A stretch of DNA of 64,000 bases from Serpula lacrymans var. lacrymans S7.9 (taxonomy: Eukaryota > Basidiomycota > Agaricomycetes > Boletales > Serpulaceae): assembly GCF_000218685.1 (NCBI RefSeq), contig NW_006763290.1, positions 696,723 through 760,722 of the forward strand, read 5' to 3'. This document shows positions 44,245 to 55,725 of this stretch, piece after piece. The notes beneath the pieces are model-generated. The model had not been told where the DNA came from. It saw only the letters and a list, made by a program, of their open reading frames with translations, and searched no databases. The position numbers and the translations under genes are program-made. Numbering within the stretch: the first letter of the stretch is position 1; each line of letters starts with the position of its first letter.

Positions 44245-44668
44245 AGTAACAACCACATTTTGTATACTCTGGTGCACAACAAGAACAGGCAAAGAGGGGT
44301 GAGTGGAGGAGAGGATATTCTCTTTTAAGGTAGGACCAAGTTTGTTATGGGTGTTTAAAACAACAGGAGGACTCGCGAAGGAGTCTCCTGGATTTATTGG
44401 GGTACTTATAATACAACTACAGGTTGTTTGTACATGTTGTACTATACAGTTGATAAAACAGTGGCTGATGCTGCCATAGGGTGCAGCCTGTGTGACCAGC
44501 TCCACTGCATGAGAGACTTTTAGCTAAAAATAAGGAAAGGCAGCGCAGCACAAGGAAGTGGAGTTTGAACAAAAAGAAAAGTGCCAAATGGCACAATTGT
44601 GTGAAAACTGAAAAAGAAGGTAGAGACAGAGAATGAAAGTGAAGATCCAAAAATTGTGTATCCTAACA
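44245..44668 (-). repeat. Solo gypsy-A LTR inside a copia LTR remnant
   Basis: Runs from AGTAACAACCACA to GTGTATCCTAACA in reverse orientation. Flanks GACCC (44240-44244) and AACCC (44669-44673) are a target duplication with one change. The flanking bases (GCCTGGGATAGACCC and CAGTCTCAGCTGAAGC) together resemble the start of the copia family-1 LTR, so it landed in an older copia LTR. Confidence 0.75.
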
Positions 44669-45045
44669 AACCCAGTCTCAGCTGAAGCTGCTAAGCAGTC
44701 ATGGAGAATTGCATAGTAAATATAGTTGTTGTTTATGTATTTCTATGAAATAAGTTTATTATTTTTTTATCACTATTTTATTGGGTGATAAAATAAGTGA
44801 AAACAAGCAGAAATTGTAGGGGAAATTCACTGATTTTTACATTCTATTTACTGGGTTAAAAAAACTAGCAAACAGGCGATATTCACTTTGGTGCCAAAAT
44901 CACTCAAAAATTGGTTGGTTCACTTGGTAATTATCACCCGGTTGGGGATGCACAGTGATCATAGAGATAAATGCTAATGCTAAGGCAACTTGCCACAACA
45001 AGGGGTCCCCTGGAGGGCCATGTTATACCGAGGGAAAAAGATGAA

Positions 45046-45062
45046 GGGCCTGTTCGGCAGCC
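45046..45062 (+). repeat. Left terminal inverted repeat of the CACTA-like element
   Basis: GGGCCTGTTCGGCAGCC, the inverse complement of 55726-55742 with one mismatch. Confidence 0.75.
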
Positions 45063-45329
45063 ACCATTTCAAAATGTTGCCAGCCAAAAAAAATCTTGTT
45101 TCATTCTAAAATGGTGCCCTTGCAAAACGGGCCTATTTTGGAATAAGCTAACATGTTTGGCAACACAGTTTGTTTTTGAAAAGTGTTGCACTTGGTGACA
45201 AACCAGAAAATTTTTATCTTTTCTCACTTGATATGAATTATTTATGATTTTCTGTTTGAGAGAAAAACTGAACTCAGTAAATATAAATATAATTCTGTAA
45301 AAAGAACTAAAAAAAATGATGCCATGTAA

Positions 45330-45810
45330 GACGGGATAGATTTTTTGTGGCAAAGATGACAAAAATTCAAGTTGGTGATTTGCCCCATCATGCCAGTGGT
45401 CACAGGCCAAGTCACATTGTGTGATGGTGTCAGTTGTGGATAATGCATATTTTACTTAATCTACAATCCTGAAATGCGTGTAAGATAGGTCTCATTCATA
45501 ATCAACACCATGATGTGACAAAAAGTGTTACATTGCAGAGAAATGCTATCTTCTCGTTTAAATCAAGTGATTTATATTTTTTGTTTGCAAGGATGGCTAA
45601 ATGCAGTATATATAAGTAGATGACTGCAAGCAGAATCTTGAAAAACAGTGTTGTGTAAGAAGATATAGGGTTTTTGTGGCAAAAATGAGCCTTAAATAAC
45701 CAAGAATTTATGTTGATGATCTGCCTTGTTGCTGACTGTCACAGGCCAAGTCACATCATGTGATGGCGTCAATTGTGTATGAGGCCCAGCCAAAAGCCCA
45801 AATTTATAAT
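45330..45810 (+). repeat. Subterminal duplicated block of the CACTA-like element
   Basis: Two diverged copies of a segment (about 45330-45460 and 45655-45780) share TTTTTGTGGCAAA, GTCACAGGCCAAGTCACAT and TGTGATGG-GTCA-TTGTG. After the second copy GGCCCAGCCAAAAGCCCAAA (about 45783-45802) has an inverted partner near 55648-55667 on the right side. Subterminal repeats are typical transposase binding regions in CACTA elements; that role is inferred. Confidence 0.6.
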
Positions 45811-46349
45811 ATGTAGTGATAGGAAATGAAAATTTTGTTTGAATTCATGAAAGTGCCTTGAGTTCAAGTCACCTGATTGAAAATGCAGATCCATAGCATC
45901 ATATATCACTCATATCAAAATATAAACATGGTCACAATTTACTTGAGATGGATGGCCAAATTCAAGATTTTTATTGATAAACATCTGTATACAAAGTAAA
46001 TAAATCTTGAACTATATCAATCTGAGTAGACTTACATGAATCTCAATAGAATGGTTTATTCACAATTTTATTTTGCCATATGAACACAGTGATATAAATT
46101 GATATACAGCTAGACATACTACATTAAATAAAATCAAAAAGTGGTAAAAAATGTTACAAAAAAGCCCAGAAAATACTATGAAAGCACATATTGATGGGAA
46201 AAAGCATACATGGGGTATGTAAAAGAGTCAAGGTAGGAATTCATGTCATAGTAGCTGCTGGAAGAAAGATTGAGGAAGCCTGTGCATAGAATACAGTTAG
46301 CATATGTACAAAACAATTTAGAATGGCTTACTGTTTTGATGGCAAGAAC

Positions 46350-46628
46350 TGTTAGTTTTGGTGATTCTGCATCTTTGTGCTACCTACATATTTTCATTTC
46401 TTTCTCTATCTATTCCTCTATCATTCAGTATTGATTGTGTTCTCTATTATTTTGCCTTTGTGGCTCCTTTGTTTACCTTTGTTTACAAAACTTCGGACAG
46501 TACTGCAGAGTCCAATGCTTCCTATTCTCTAGGTTCTGTATACCTTCTGTACTCTCTAATAATCTAGTTACTCACATTGGACTCTAGTTCCAGTCTCTGA
46601 ACACTTTCTTTAAGCTTTGTCCTTAACA
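46350..46628 (+). repeat. Solo LTR-C with perfect target duplication
   Basis: TGTTAGTTTTGGTGATTCTG ... GTCCTTAACA, 279 bp, flanked by AGAAC at 46345-46349 and 46629-46633. This copy defines the ends of the LTR-C family. No internal part is present in the window. Confidence 0.9.
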
Positions 46629-47049
46629 AGAACTTGTTCTTCAAAAGTCTGTGATAAAAACAGTCAGAAAAATAAGCAATATAATCAAAAAAAAATACTT
46701 ACTAAGATAACAGAGGGATTGAGAGCTTCGTAGTATGACCTGAAATCCTCTTATGATCTGGAGTTTTGTTTTTAACCAATCTTTAGCACATAGGTTACTA
46801 AATATAAGGTCAGTAGCATACAATAAACAAGAACTATACTACTCACTATGCTGTCAAAGCTTTGCTAGGTCAGAACTTCTTAGCCTTGGTCCTCAACATC
46901 TTGCTGCTCTGTACTAGCCTTGACGGTCTTCTTTACTGGATGGGAACATGAACATTTTGTGCTTGAGGCAATTGAGGCTGCTACAAAATCAAGGGATGTG
47001 GGAAAGTCAATGTGGATATTGGCTCTATAAATGTATCAGTAGACAATAA

Positions 47050-47870
47050 ACAATAATTCAATAGATAACTTACAATGGATTGGTAACCTGTAACCTACCA
47101 GGAGGATTTTTGTATGATTTTCCCACTGAACTGGTGTCCATTGAAGAACCTGGCTGTGCAATTGAATGAACTAAAGCCAAGATAGAGTTTGACTTGCATA
47201 TGGACTCGGATGTATTGATTTGTTTGAATGGGGGTTCCAGGTCTGGGCCAGTGGAATCAATATCAGCCTTATTGCCAGAACACTTGCCAAGGAGAGAAAC
47301 TTTGGTTACAGCTACCAGCTCTTTTTTGATGGATTTGATCCCCTTCACATGATACCTGTACTAGCCAGGGTATATCTTTGTTGCAAGATGGTTGGCCTTC
47401 CAGTGAGAGTCACAGAGCCACATATCTTCATATCTTGTAGCTAGAGCCTTGAAGTAAAGATCTTGCCCAATGTAAGGAACTTCCATCCAAGTAGGAGCGG
47501 CTTATCCCTTGTTCCAAAGATTCTTGAATATGCTGAGCACAAACATCCGGATTAATTTTACACAATTGCCATGAATAGCCACACCTTTTTTATCTTCAAT
47601 GTACTGAGAGCAGACAGACATTCAGACCCATGCTAAGATGAACCGGACCACACGTTGGCATTCCATCACTTTCATTTTTCAAGTCTGAGTTGTCATCTTC
47701 TTTGATTGTAGTAACACTCAGGTCCTCTTTGTTATCATTTTTGAACTCCCTTTTTGTCCAGAATTTAACAAGTGGGTAATCCCTTTGATCTAAAGGCTTA
47801 AAATTGATGATCTTGAACTCTTCTCCTGGGTATGAGGCAATGTTAAACTATAACAAAAACAATACCTATC
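47050..47870 (-). pseudogene. Second gene of the CACTA-like element, decayed, function unknown
   Basis: Minus-strand frames give IASYPGEEFKIINFKPLD near 47840, a charged linker, then KKGVAIHGNCVKLIRMFVLS and YEDMWLCDSHWKANHLATKI near 47400, and a Ser/Pro-rich tail (47348-47070). The pattern (conserved ED-x-G, then a Trp/Asp motif LC-x-x-DWK-x-x-x-LAT) resembles a multicopy Agaricomycete hypothetical family often found beside such transposases. I know no function for it. Stops and frameshifts show decay. The N-terminal part may extend right towards 48995. Confidence 0.4.
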
Positions 47871-49627
47871 TCCGACTGCACTTGCAGGGAGTAAGAGGTA
47901 CAATGAGTTTGAGGTCAACAGATGCTAGAGATTATAGCAGGTAGAGGACTAATAGTAAACTCAAGGGTTTCTGATGAGGAGTAAAGCGGGTAATTCAAGT
48001 AATAAAAAGCTAAAGAACGATACATGAGTATATAGGGTTTTTATAGCTAATTGTCTATCTCTCAGACCAGAAGTAGAATATAAAAAAAGTGGGATGAAAC
48101 TATCCAATAAGAAAAAGAATAACTATTGTATAACTTCAGGGATTGATAATCAGGTGAGAGAATGTACTAATAATAAGTATTGTCACGCATGTTCAGGAAC
48201 CGTATCCTCATGATGAGGTACAATCCTGACTAAAGTGTCTATTAATATCTCTAGGCACTGATGGGGCTTGGAGCTGGTTAGCGAGATTTCTACCACCAGT
48301 CCTTACCCATTGTGCTGGCTGGCTGGGAGTACTACCCAGTCTCTGATCTGCGATATGAAGTGGTAATGATGGTTGAGAAAGCCTGTGAGGGCTATGAGAA
48401 GCAAGATAGCAAAGGATACCTCTAGCCCTAGAGCCAGAAGTGTAACAGGGAAAGCATCTGAGAGCCAAGACATGGAACGAAAAGATAAGAAAATAAGAAA
48501 ATATAAATGGTCCTTACACTGGGACAAGGCTTAGCTTCTCTCTGTAGTTACATCAGCATAGATTGTAAACAAGAGAAGATAAGATAGATAACACACTTCA
48601 GGGCTTTATTTTCAGCTTCTACCTCCATGATCCTCTTGATAAGCTTAAGGTAATTTGAGTCATTTATCTCACATTGTTTTGACTGTGCTATGCTATCACG
48701 GCAACCAAGTGCTTGCAATATTTGATGTAGAGTCTCAATTAGGGTTAGGTTATTGATTAGATATTCTTAAATTAGCCTATAAAAAACTTACAATGCCAGG
48801 CAATTGTGAACTATTATCAACAGGATTGCTATACTGACTATGCTTACTAGTGAGAGAACTTGGAAATTCATCAATAGGAAAAGCTTCACGGGATGATGTA
48901 GAAGACAACGTAGAGAGGAGAAAGAAAGGTACACACAAATTCAGTTCAATTTCCGTGAAGAGACTCAAAGTATATTCAAAGTCCGCTTTTTGCATCTGTC
49001 CCTGTGTATTCTTTTTATCTTATCTCATTGCACCATTGATACCAAAAACTTTTCCCTTTATCATGATGTCCTTGTTCTTAACATTGACTCAATTTCTTCT
49101 GAATGGCACACATACTCCCTCAGATTCACTCCGGAACAACCTGGAAAAATGGCAAGCTAAGTTTTTCCTTAGAAATTAATCTGACAACAATGTTTTTGTT
49201 AGACTCTCATCATTTATCTCAAATATCAAGCCAGGAACATTAAGGACAACCAAGTCAATTGGACTATTAAAAACATGATCATTTATCAGATGGGTCACAG
49301 TGTGTGCTATCTCTTATATCTGTTCATATATTCTCACACCCTGTATGATCCGAACTCAATCTCTTTGTCAAAATATCACGCTTTCACCTTCTATATGCCT
49401 TAAGTGTTGCTATGACTCTACTTGCATGTCTTCAAATAGAGATTACCCTATTTTTAGTTACAACATTCGTTGCATCAAATTGTTTGGGCCTGAGAAGGAG
49501 GAAAGTGAGGACAGAGATGATGATGATGATGATGATGATGTAGTGGTATAGTTGATAGGCTCATTGCATTTGTTCTTGACCACATAACATGCTATGTATT
49601 ATATTTTGAGCTACAGAATCATATTTC
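47871..49627. other. Element interior without assigned gene
   Basis: Short frames only; a (GAT)8 repeat lies at 49515-49540. It may hold the 5' part of the second gene and the 3' flank of the transposase gene. Confidence 0.4.
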
Positions 49628-49869
49628 TAATAAAACTATGTGAAACTCAGCCGCTGCCCAAGAGGCTATAGAAACGACTGAGGTATTTCCATACTAAACC
49701 CCCTACTACTTATAGTTGGAGGTACTACTCACTATAGTATAATGACTCCTAGGAATATAATTGTGCTCCTTGGAGAACAATGTATATTTTTTTATCCATG
49801 GAGTGGTGGCTATGCTCCATAGAGAACAATGGCTGCTTCAGCAGGGACCGGGTTTGTCCGGTTTTGTCA
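49628..49869 (-). repeat. 3' LTR of the nested copia family-1 element
   Basis: 242 bp, plus-strand ends TAATAAAACTATG and CCGGTTTTGTCA. It carries the same CTCC-palindromes as the LTR at 1496-1711 in partly mutated form. Confidence 0.88.
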
Positions 49870-50568
49870 CTCCCACTCGAGTGCAACCGTAGTCCCATAG
49901 CTTTAGAGAATTTCCAGTGTTTTTTGTGAGTGAGGGGTTTAGTGAGAATGTCGGCAACCATATCTCCTGTAGGAACATATCTGATTACTGCCTCTCCCTT
50001 TGATACTAAGTCATCTCGGATAAAATGATATTTCCGTTGAATGTGTTTTGTGCGAGCACAGAACTGTGGATATCGTGTAAGAATGATAGCTGCTTGATTG
50101 TCACAGTGCAATGTTGTAGGTCCATTTTGAGCATGTCCAATTTCTTCAAAAAATGTCCAAAGCCATGCAAGGTGTTGTCCAGCATTGCTCAATCCAATGT
50201 ACTCTGACTCCGTGGAGGATAAAGCTACCATGCTTTGTCTTTTGCTTGTCTAGGAGATTGCTCCTCGGATGGTGATCAAAACAAAGCCTGATGTTGATCG
50301 AGATGTGTCTGGGTCTCCAGACCAATCTGCATCTGAATATCCATAGAAATACATGTCCATGGAGACATCTGTGCCATCATATTGTAGTTCCATGTCCCTG
50401 GTTGCTTTCAGATATCGGAGGACACATTTTGCAGCTTGCCAGTGATGGCTCCTTGGAGCTGAGCTATGCCTGCTTAGTATTCCAACAACGTAGGCAATGT
50501 CTGGGCGGGTTCCTAGCATGGCATACATGAGGGAGCCTACAATTGAGAGGTATGACACTTGACGCCCT
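49870..50568 (-). pseudogene. copia RT end and RNase H
   Basis: Reading leftward: LSIVGSLMYAMLGTRPDIAY, WQAAKCVLRYLKATRDMELQ, YGYSDADWSGDPDTSRSTS, then a stop in GAIS-stop-TSKRQS (TGG to TAG at about 50252), and continuing MVALSSTESEYIGL, CDNQAAIILTRY, HFIRDDLVSKGEAV, VADILTKPLTHKKHW. At the RDD position the codon is CGA, unlike the TGA of the left-hand sister at 1347. Confidence 0.88.
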
Positions 50569-50886
50569 GTTAGTTTTGGTGATTCTGCACCTTTGTGCTA
50601 CCTATATATTTTCATTCCTTTCTCTATCTATTCTTCTATCATTCACTATTGATTGTGTTCTCTATTATTTCGCCTTTATGGCTCCTTTGTTTACCTTTGT
50701 TTACAAAACTTCGGACAGTACTGCAGAGTCCAATGTTTCCTATTCTCTAGTTACTCACATTGGACTCTAGGTACTGTATACCTGTCATACTCTCTAATAA
50801 TATAGTTACTCACATTGGACTCTAGTTCCAGTCCCTGATTGCTCTCAGCAAGTGGCTAGACACTTCCTTCAAGCTTTGTTCTTAAT
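50569..50886 (+). repeat. LTR-C copy at the deletion junction of the copia element
   Basis: Starts TGTTAGTTTTGGTGATTCTG like 46350, contains two blocks of GTTACTCACATTGGACTCTAG, and ends near CAAGCTTTGTTCTTAA without the terminal ACA. No target duplication is seen (left flank CGCCC, right flank TAGCT). On its two sides lie copia regions that should be separated by integrase and RT. Confidence 0.75.
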
Positions 50887-52064
50887 AGCTTGGCTCGGTT
50901 TCCTCTAGTGGACTTGAAAGGTAATTTCTTCATCTTTCCTAAAGCACAAGGTTCACAAAACTCTGGGGTTCAGTTAAGGGTGTCTATGTCCTGGAGCTGT
51001 CCTTTTGTAACCATTCGTTGCAAGCGGTCCATTCCAATGTGTCCCATTCTCCTGTGCAATAAATTTACATCTACTGCTGCAAAAGCTGGGTTGATTTCAG
51101 GTTTTGCTTGGATGTGATAGGGTCCTCACTTGTGTAAGGCAATGAGGATAAGTTCCTTCTTTTTCCGAACTTCACAAGCATTTGACCCTGCTGGAAAAAG
51201 TGTTGATAACCCCGTTTTAGACAATTTGTGGACAGAGACAAGTGCTAAAGTGAAGTTTGGCACAAGTAAGACATTCAACAGTGCAATATTGTAGTCCTTT
51301 TTGCCAACAGTTGCTTGTAGGATTACAGTTCCAATTCCAATGGCATTTACAGAGGATTCATCCCCAAAACTGATTGTCCTCGGAGGATTCAGAACATGGT
51401 ATGTTCCTGGCTCAAACTAGGAGCGGTGAGGGACCATGTGAGATGTTGCTCTGGAGTCAATGATGATTGTTGTTTTGGTCTTATCGGGTTCCGACACAAG
51501 GTAAGCTTGAATGTGTTTAGCAAGGGGCTTGGAAATATGTACATGTTCCAATGCAATATGACTCTGTTCCTCCTCGGAGTCAAATCCAGATGATTGCTCC
51601 GCCGTATTTGCCTTTTCCTTCTCTTTTCCTTTATCCTTGTATCTTTCCTTTCCCTTCTTCCTTTGACCTTTTCCAGCTGACTGAAGTGTTTGACACTCCG
51701 AGGTGTTGTGTGATTTGGATTTGTGGAAGTCACACCACTTCTCCTCGGATTTGAGTGCTGATTTGGAACCTCCAGGGGCCTTCCCTGACTGTCATTCAAC
51801 TTCTGCAGTGATCCGGATCTCAACTGCAGCAAAGGTAAGTTTATTTTCTTCAATTGTGTTGATTACCGATGACTGAAATATTTGCCATTCAGGAGTGCAT
51901 GGGAGAGATTGGAGAAGAGCAAAGGCCATGAGTTTGGTATCAACTCCTAGTTTCATTCCAGAGAGGTGTGAATCAATTGTCCGGATTCTCGCAATGTGGT
52001 CCTGGATAGGGGATGTCCCATCCCAGGACAATTTGGTGAGTAGCTTTTGCGCACCAGGGCTCAT
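50887..52064 (-). pseudogene. copia family-1 Gag and pre-integrase region
   Basis: Gag starts MSPGAQKLLTKLSWDGTSPI at 52064, inside the primer-binding site, and reads LKLGV-like GMKLGVDTKLMAFALLQSLP and TFAAVEIRITAE. After a stop near 51792 it continues with a Cys/His segment (KWCDFHKSKSHNTSECQTL) and a Lys/Glu-rich stretch. Near 50940 the pre-integrase motif FCEPCALGKMKKLPFKST ends the segment. Between them the protease region is degraded. Confidence 0.8.
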
Positions 52065-52068
52065 AACC
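52057..52068 (-). promoter_or_regulatory. Primer-binding site (initiator tRNA-Met anticodon arm) overlapping gag ATG
   Basis: GGTTATGAGCCC on the minus strand, directly after the LTR end. The ATG at 52064-52062 opens Gag. Same arrangement as at 13072-13083 in an unrelated copia family. Confidence 0.7.
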
Positions 52069-52410
52069 TAATAAAACTATGTGAAACTCAGCCGCTGCCC
52101 AAGAGGCTATAAAAATAAATTTATTATTTACCTATGTGAAACTACAATGGATTTTAGTTTAAGGTGATCTCTAATAAATGTAATGTAACATACCTCAGCC
52201 GCTGCCCAAGAGGCTATAGAAACGACTGAGGTATTTCTATACTAAACCCCCTACTACTTATAGTTGGAGGTGCTACTCACTATAGTATAATGACTCCTAG
52301 GAGTACAATTGTGCTCCTAGGAGAACAATGGTGACTCCATGGAGTGGTGGCTATGCTCCATGGAAAACAATGGCTGCTTCAGCAGGGACCGGGTTTATCC
52401 GGTTTTGTCA
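52069..52410 (-). repeat. 5' LTR of the nested copia element, long form
   Basis: 342 bp, about 100 bp longer than the 3' LTR. The extra block (about 52116-52226) is bounded by two copies of CTCAGCCGCTGCCCAAGAGG and resembles the tail of the LTR fragment at 11346-11560. Palindromes CTCCTAGGAG (twice) and ACTCCATGGAGT occur between 52290 and 52345. Confidence 0.88.
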
Positions 52411-55400
52411 GTTTCTACAATATCATCAGGTTCTTCTACCTTGTCCATCCCTCCTAAATAAGCAATGTCTAATCCTGGTTTCTCCACTAAAAAGAATCTG
52501 GCGTGACCTTTGAATTGATGTGGGATCATTGCAGCAATGGCACATATTTTGCTGACCTAAAAAACATTAAGTGATGCGTCATTGAGATGCTGAAATGACC
52601 ATAATGTCTGTGTTGACAATTGAAGAAGGTCCAAATTGGGCTCTGAGTACTGGGATATGATGGTGAGAGTCTTGAGGTGACCACAAATGACTAGCTGGGT
52701 GAAATATAAGGCTTCACCAAATATTGGATAATATGAGCCATTCAGATGTAACTATAGCATAGAAAACATTAACTGGGGTAAAAGCAGTATGATATGTACT
52801 TTTACATTGTGTGCTTTACAAACATTGTACTTGCTTTCCTCTTTCCATTAACGACAGGCAATTTGTCCATTAGGTAGTCACAGTCTAGCCCATCTGTGTA
52901 TTTTGAAGTTTGCTTGCAGTGCACTTTCAGGTTGTAATGTCAGAATGTATCTAATGAATGATTCTGACCCACAGGCATGTACAGAGTGAGTTGTTGCTTC
53001 CATTGCCCTGAGGAGGATATAGCCATTGCCAAGGTCTTTTGCACCACGAAGAACAGTGCTGGACTCAGGCTCCAGGTCCAGGACCATTGCTTTGAGAGTG
53101 TTAATTTGTGCTCAACAAATAGCACACTGGGAAAAATTTGAATAGGGACTTGATGGCTGCCTAATTTCCTGGCCAAGATTGTCTATTGTCCTCTCCACTG
53201 TTCATTGTGAGGCACAGATTAGAGGCCCGGTTTTATCTGTTTGCTTAGCAAGGTGTAGGAGTGAGTGGAGTGAAGGGCAGACCATATGTAATTGACTGAT
53301 GTGCCTTTGGTAATATAACAGTTCAAACTCACGAAGGGCCTTATGAGCTTGGTGTAACTCTTTCTGTGTGATGGAGTATTGCCCCATTATCCGTGCACCT
53401 TGGAATAACATGCAGAAACTGTGCCAGTATATCTCTGGTAATATCTCATACAAGAGAGAAGGACCCAGGTTGTATATATACAGGAGGTATTCCCAAGCTG
53501 TATAACCTGTGTTTATTTTCTCAGCAGGGTTATGAGGTGGCCTGTCGGATGAGCCAGGAAGGTATGACATTGTGTCAGTTACAACCTGTCCATGGTTTTT
53601 CCATATGTTGCCTTGTAAGACTGCCCAGTCCCATGTATCTTTGCCATTGGCCTTGTTACAGTCAAATGTCCCATGTCATAGAGGTATCAAGAGATCAGGT
53701 GAATTGATTGATATTAAGTACATAATATCTGAGCAAAAACAAGACAAGATGGACTGAGTCAACAATGGTTGTAGGCCTAGAAGAATACTGGGCTTTGAAA
53801 TGCCAGTTTCCAAACAAATCTTCTTGTACTGAGTTTCATTCTGAGAGCTCATGACTTGGAGTAGAAGGTTTTTGATATTCAAGTGCAGAAGGGGCTGGTA
53901 GGTTATTGATATTTATGTTGTCATGGTTGCTACCTTGTATATCGTAGTTTAAAGGTTTCAATAAGGCAAGACAGTAGTGTGGTACATTGGGATTGTGACA
54001 GCTTTTAAATCCACAATATATGCAACAACTATTCTTTCCGTGATAGCCAACTAGACCTGAGATATAGACCATGCCAGGTCTATCCACAGATGCCATGATC
54101 ACATAGGGATGATTGTTGAATACTTTGTCATTTGAGCTGTCCTAGCACATGAGGCCCTCTTTCTGAATTGCTGATACATAATGCAAGCCTAGGAAGAAAA
54201 AGACTCCATATTCTTGGGTTTGTTAGGTCCGGGAATGATGGCACCAGGAAAGACATGTTTCTTCTTGTATTGCTTGTCTGGTGAGATGTCAAACAAGACC
54301 CATATGTAAATCCAACAGTTGGAAGCCTTGTTTTGGTACAGTTGAGCTCCATCTAGTGATAACATTAGTACCCAGTCCCCAGACTTAATTTCACTGTCCT
54401 GTACAGCATTGAGATAGTCTTGTCCTGTTAGGAGGTCATCATAGACATCTGGGATGCCGTTATCTTGGATACCTTGGAGTATTTGCTGAGTGCAATGTTC
54501 TTGGTATTGCATAGATTTGGCACTAATAGGATTGCACCAGAGTGCTTGAAGCTGTGGGCCAATAGGAATGGTATGGAAGGTCTGCCTTGGTACTTTCTTC
54601 TTGCCTCGACTTTGAGTCAATTGGTACTGATCATATTAATGTTCATTGCACATGAGGCAGACCTCAAGTTTTGCAAAAGGGCCAGTATATGCTAGGCAGC
54701 TGTTGAGACACATATCATTGGTGATACTATCTCCTCCACTTCCATCAGTTACATATTGTTTCACTTGATAGAAAGACATGATTTTATTGCAGTGTTCCAG
54801 ATGAAGTCTGTAGTATGTGTCCTGAGCTTTGTTGTAGGTTTCCTCGGATGCATTTGTGGTCATGAGGAATAAATCAAGAGCATAGTGGGCGTATAAATTG
54901 CCAAGAGATAGTATATGTTAAAGGGGGTTGCGGAGTCAAGAGGTGAAATCTGCCATGCCACTGGCAATCTCGTTGTCCAAAGAAGCCTCCCTAATTGTGT
55001 TGATGAATGTCATTATTGTTTGTAGTTGCTCAAGTTGAGCGAGGTTAGTCATGTACCGGAGATTGTGGTTAATTTCTTGCAGTTGGAGATCAGAATGATC
55101 AGGCTGAAGACTTTGATCCTAAATTAAGAGATCAGAACGAGTGTGTATTATAGCAAGGATAAGAAACATACCTGTAGATATAATGAATTTGGTCCACTAG
55201 GCCCTACTACTGCATTGACTTGAATGGGTTGTTTTCTGATCCTACTCTCAAGGTATCGATTGACTTCAGCTGATAAGTTTGAATCACTTCGAAATTGAGC
55301 ATGTCGAGACCATGAGCAAGTAGACATTGATGAGCCTCCATTGCAGTACTGGTTGCAATCACACCATCACCTTCCTTCTGTTGAATAATTGGACTCGTCC

Positions 55401-55577
55401 ATAGACCGGGTTTGCAGACACTGCTACAAGTGCACACAACAGCACTGTGATTGTGATATTGCAGTGACGTAAAGTGCACTTGAGGCAGTGCTCTGTGGTA
55501 TTGTGGACCATTGTGATCATAGATTGATAGAGTGATCTCAACACGATGGCGTCTAGAATCTGAGAACTTGTCAACAA
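52411..55577 (-). pseudogene. Tnp2-like transposase of the CACTA-like element, broken
   Basis: From the N-terminal side: Cys-rich segment near 55470; MCLNSCLAYTGPFAKLEVCL with CMCNEHYDQ (54700); KVPRQTFHTIPIGPQLQALW (54580); VLMLSLDGAQLYQNKASNCW and KHVFPGAIIPGPNKPKNMES (54370-54190); RPGMVYISGLVGYHGKNSCC (54080); HNPAEKINTGYTAWEYLLY and LLYEILPEIYWHSFCMLFQG with LREFELLYYQRHISQLH (53550-53290); LEPESSTVLRGAKDLGNGYI (53080); ARFFLVEKPGLDIAYLGGMD (52480). I recall this layout from mushroom transposases annotated as Tnp2 family. Stops and frameshifts occur in most segments. The last codons are cut by the copia insertion at 52410. Confidence 0.75.
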
Positions 55578-55725
55578 AACTTCACAATGTATATCTACTT
55601 CTAAATAATTTTACAGATTTATATCTCCTTATTTCAATCTATAAATCTGGGCTTTTGGCTGGGGATGAGGCCTACCTTAACATGGTGTGACATAGCGTGA
55701 GAAATATTGTTTGCGCTGAAACGGA

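Larger units (their letters stand above)
49628..52410 (-). mobile_element. Ty1/copia element, family 1, internally deleted, nested in the transposase gene
   Basis: 3' LTR 49628-49869, 5' LTR 52069-52410, flanks ATTTC (49623-49627) and GTTTC (52411-52415), a target duplication with one change. It contains gag, a pre-integrase part and the end of RT with RNase H. Integrase and most of RT are absent, and an LTR-C sequence (50569-50886) stands at the junction. Confidence 0.88.

Noticed and set aside
48208..48527. Hydrophobic minus-strand frames that look like a membrane protein
   Set aside because: Two overlapping frames of similar length inside the transposon, no conserved features, probably chance.
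49300..49551. Frame ending in a run of Asp (GAT repeat)
   Set aside because: The Asp run is a microsatellite and the upstream part has no family resemblance.
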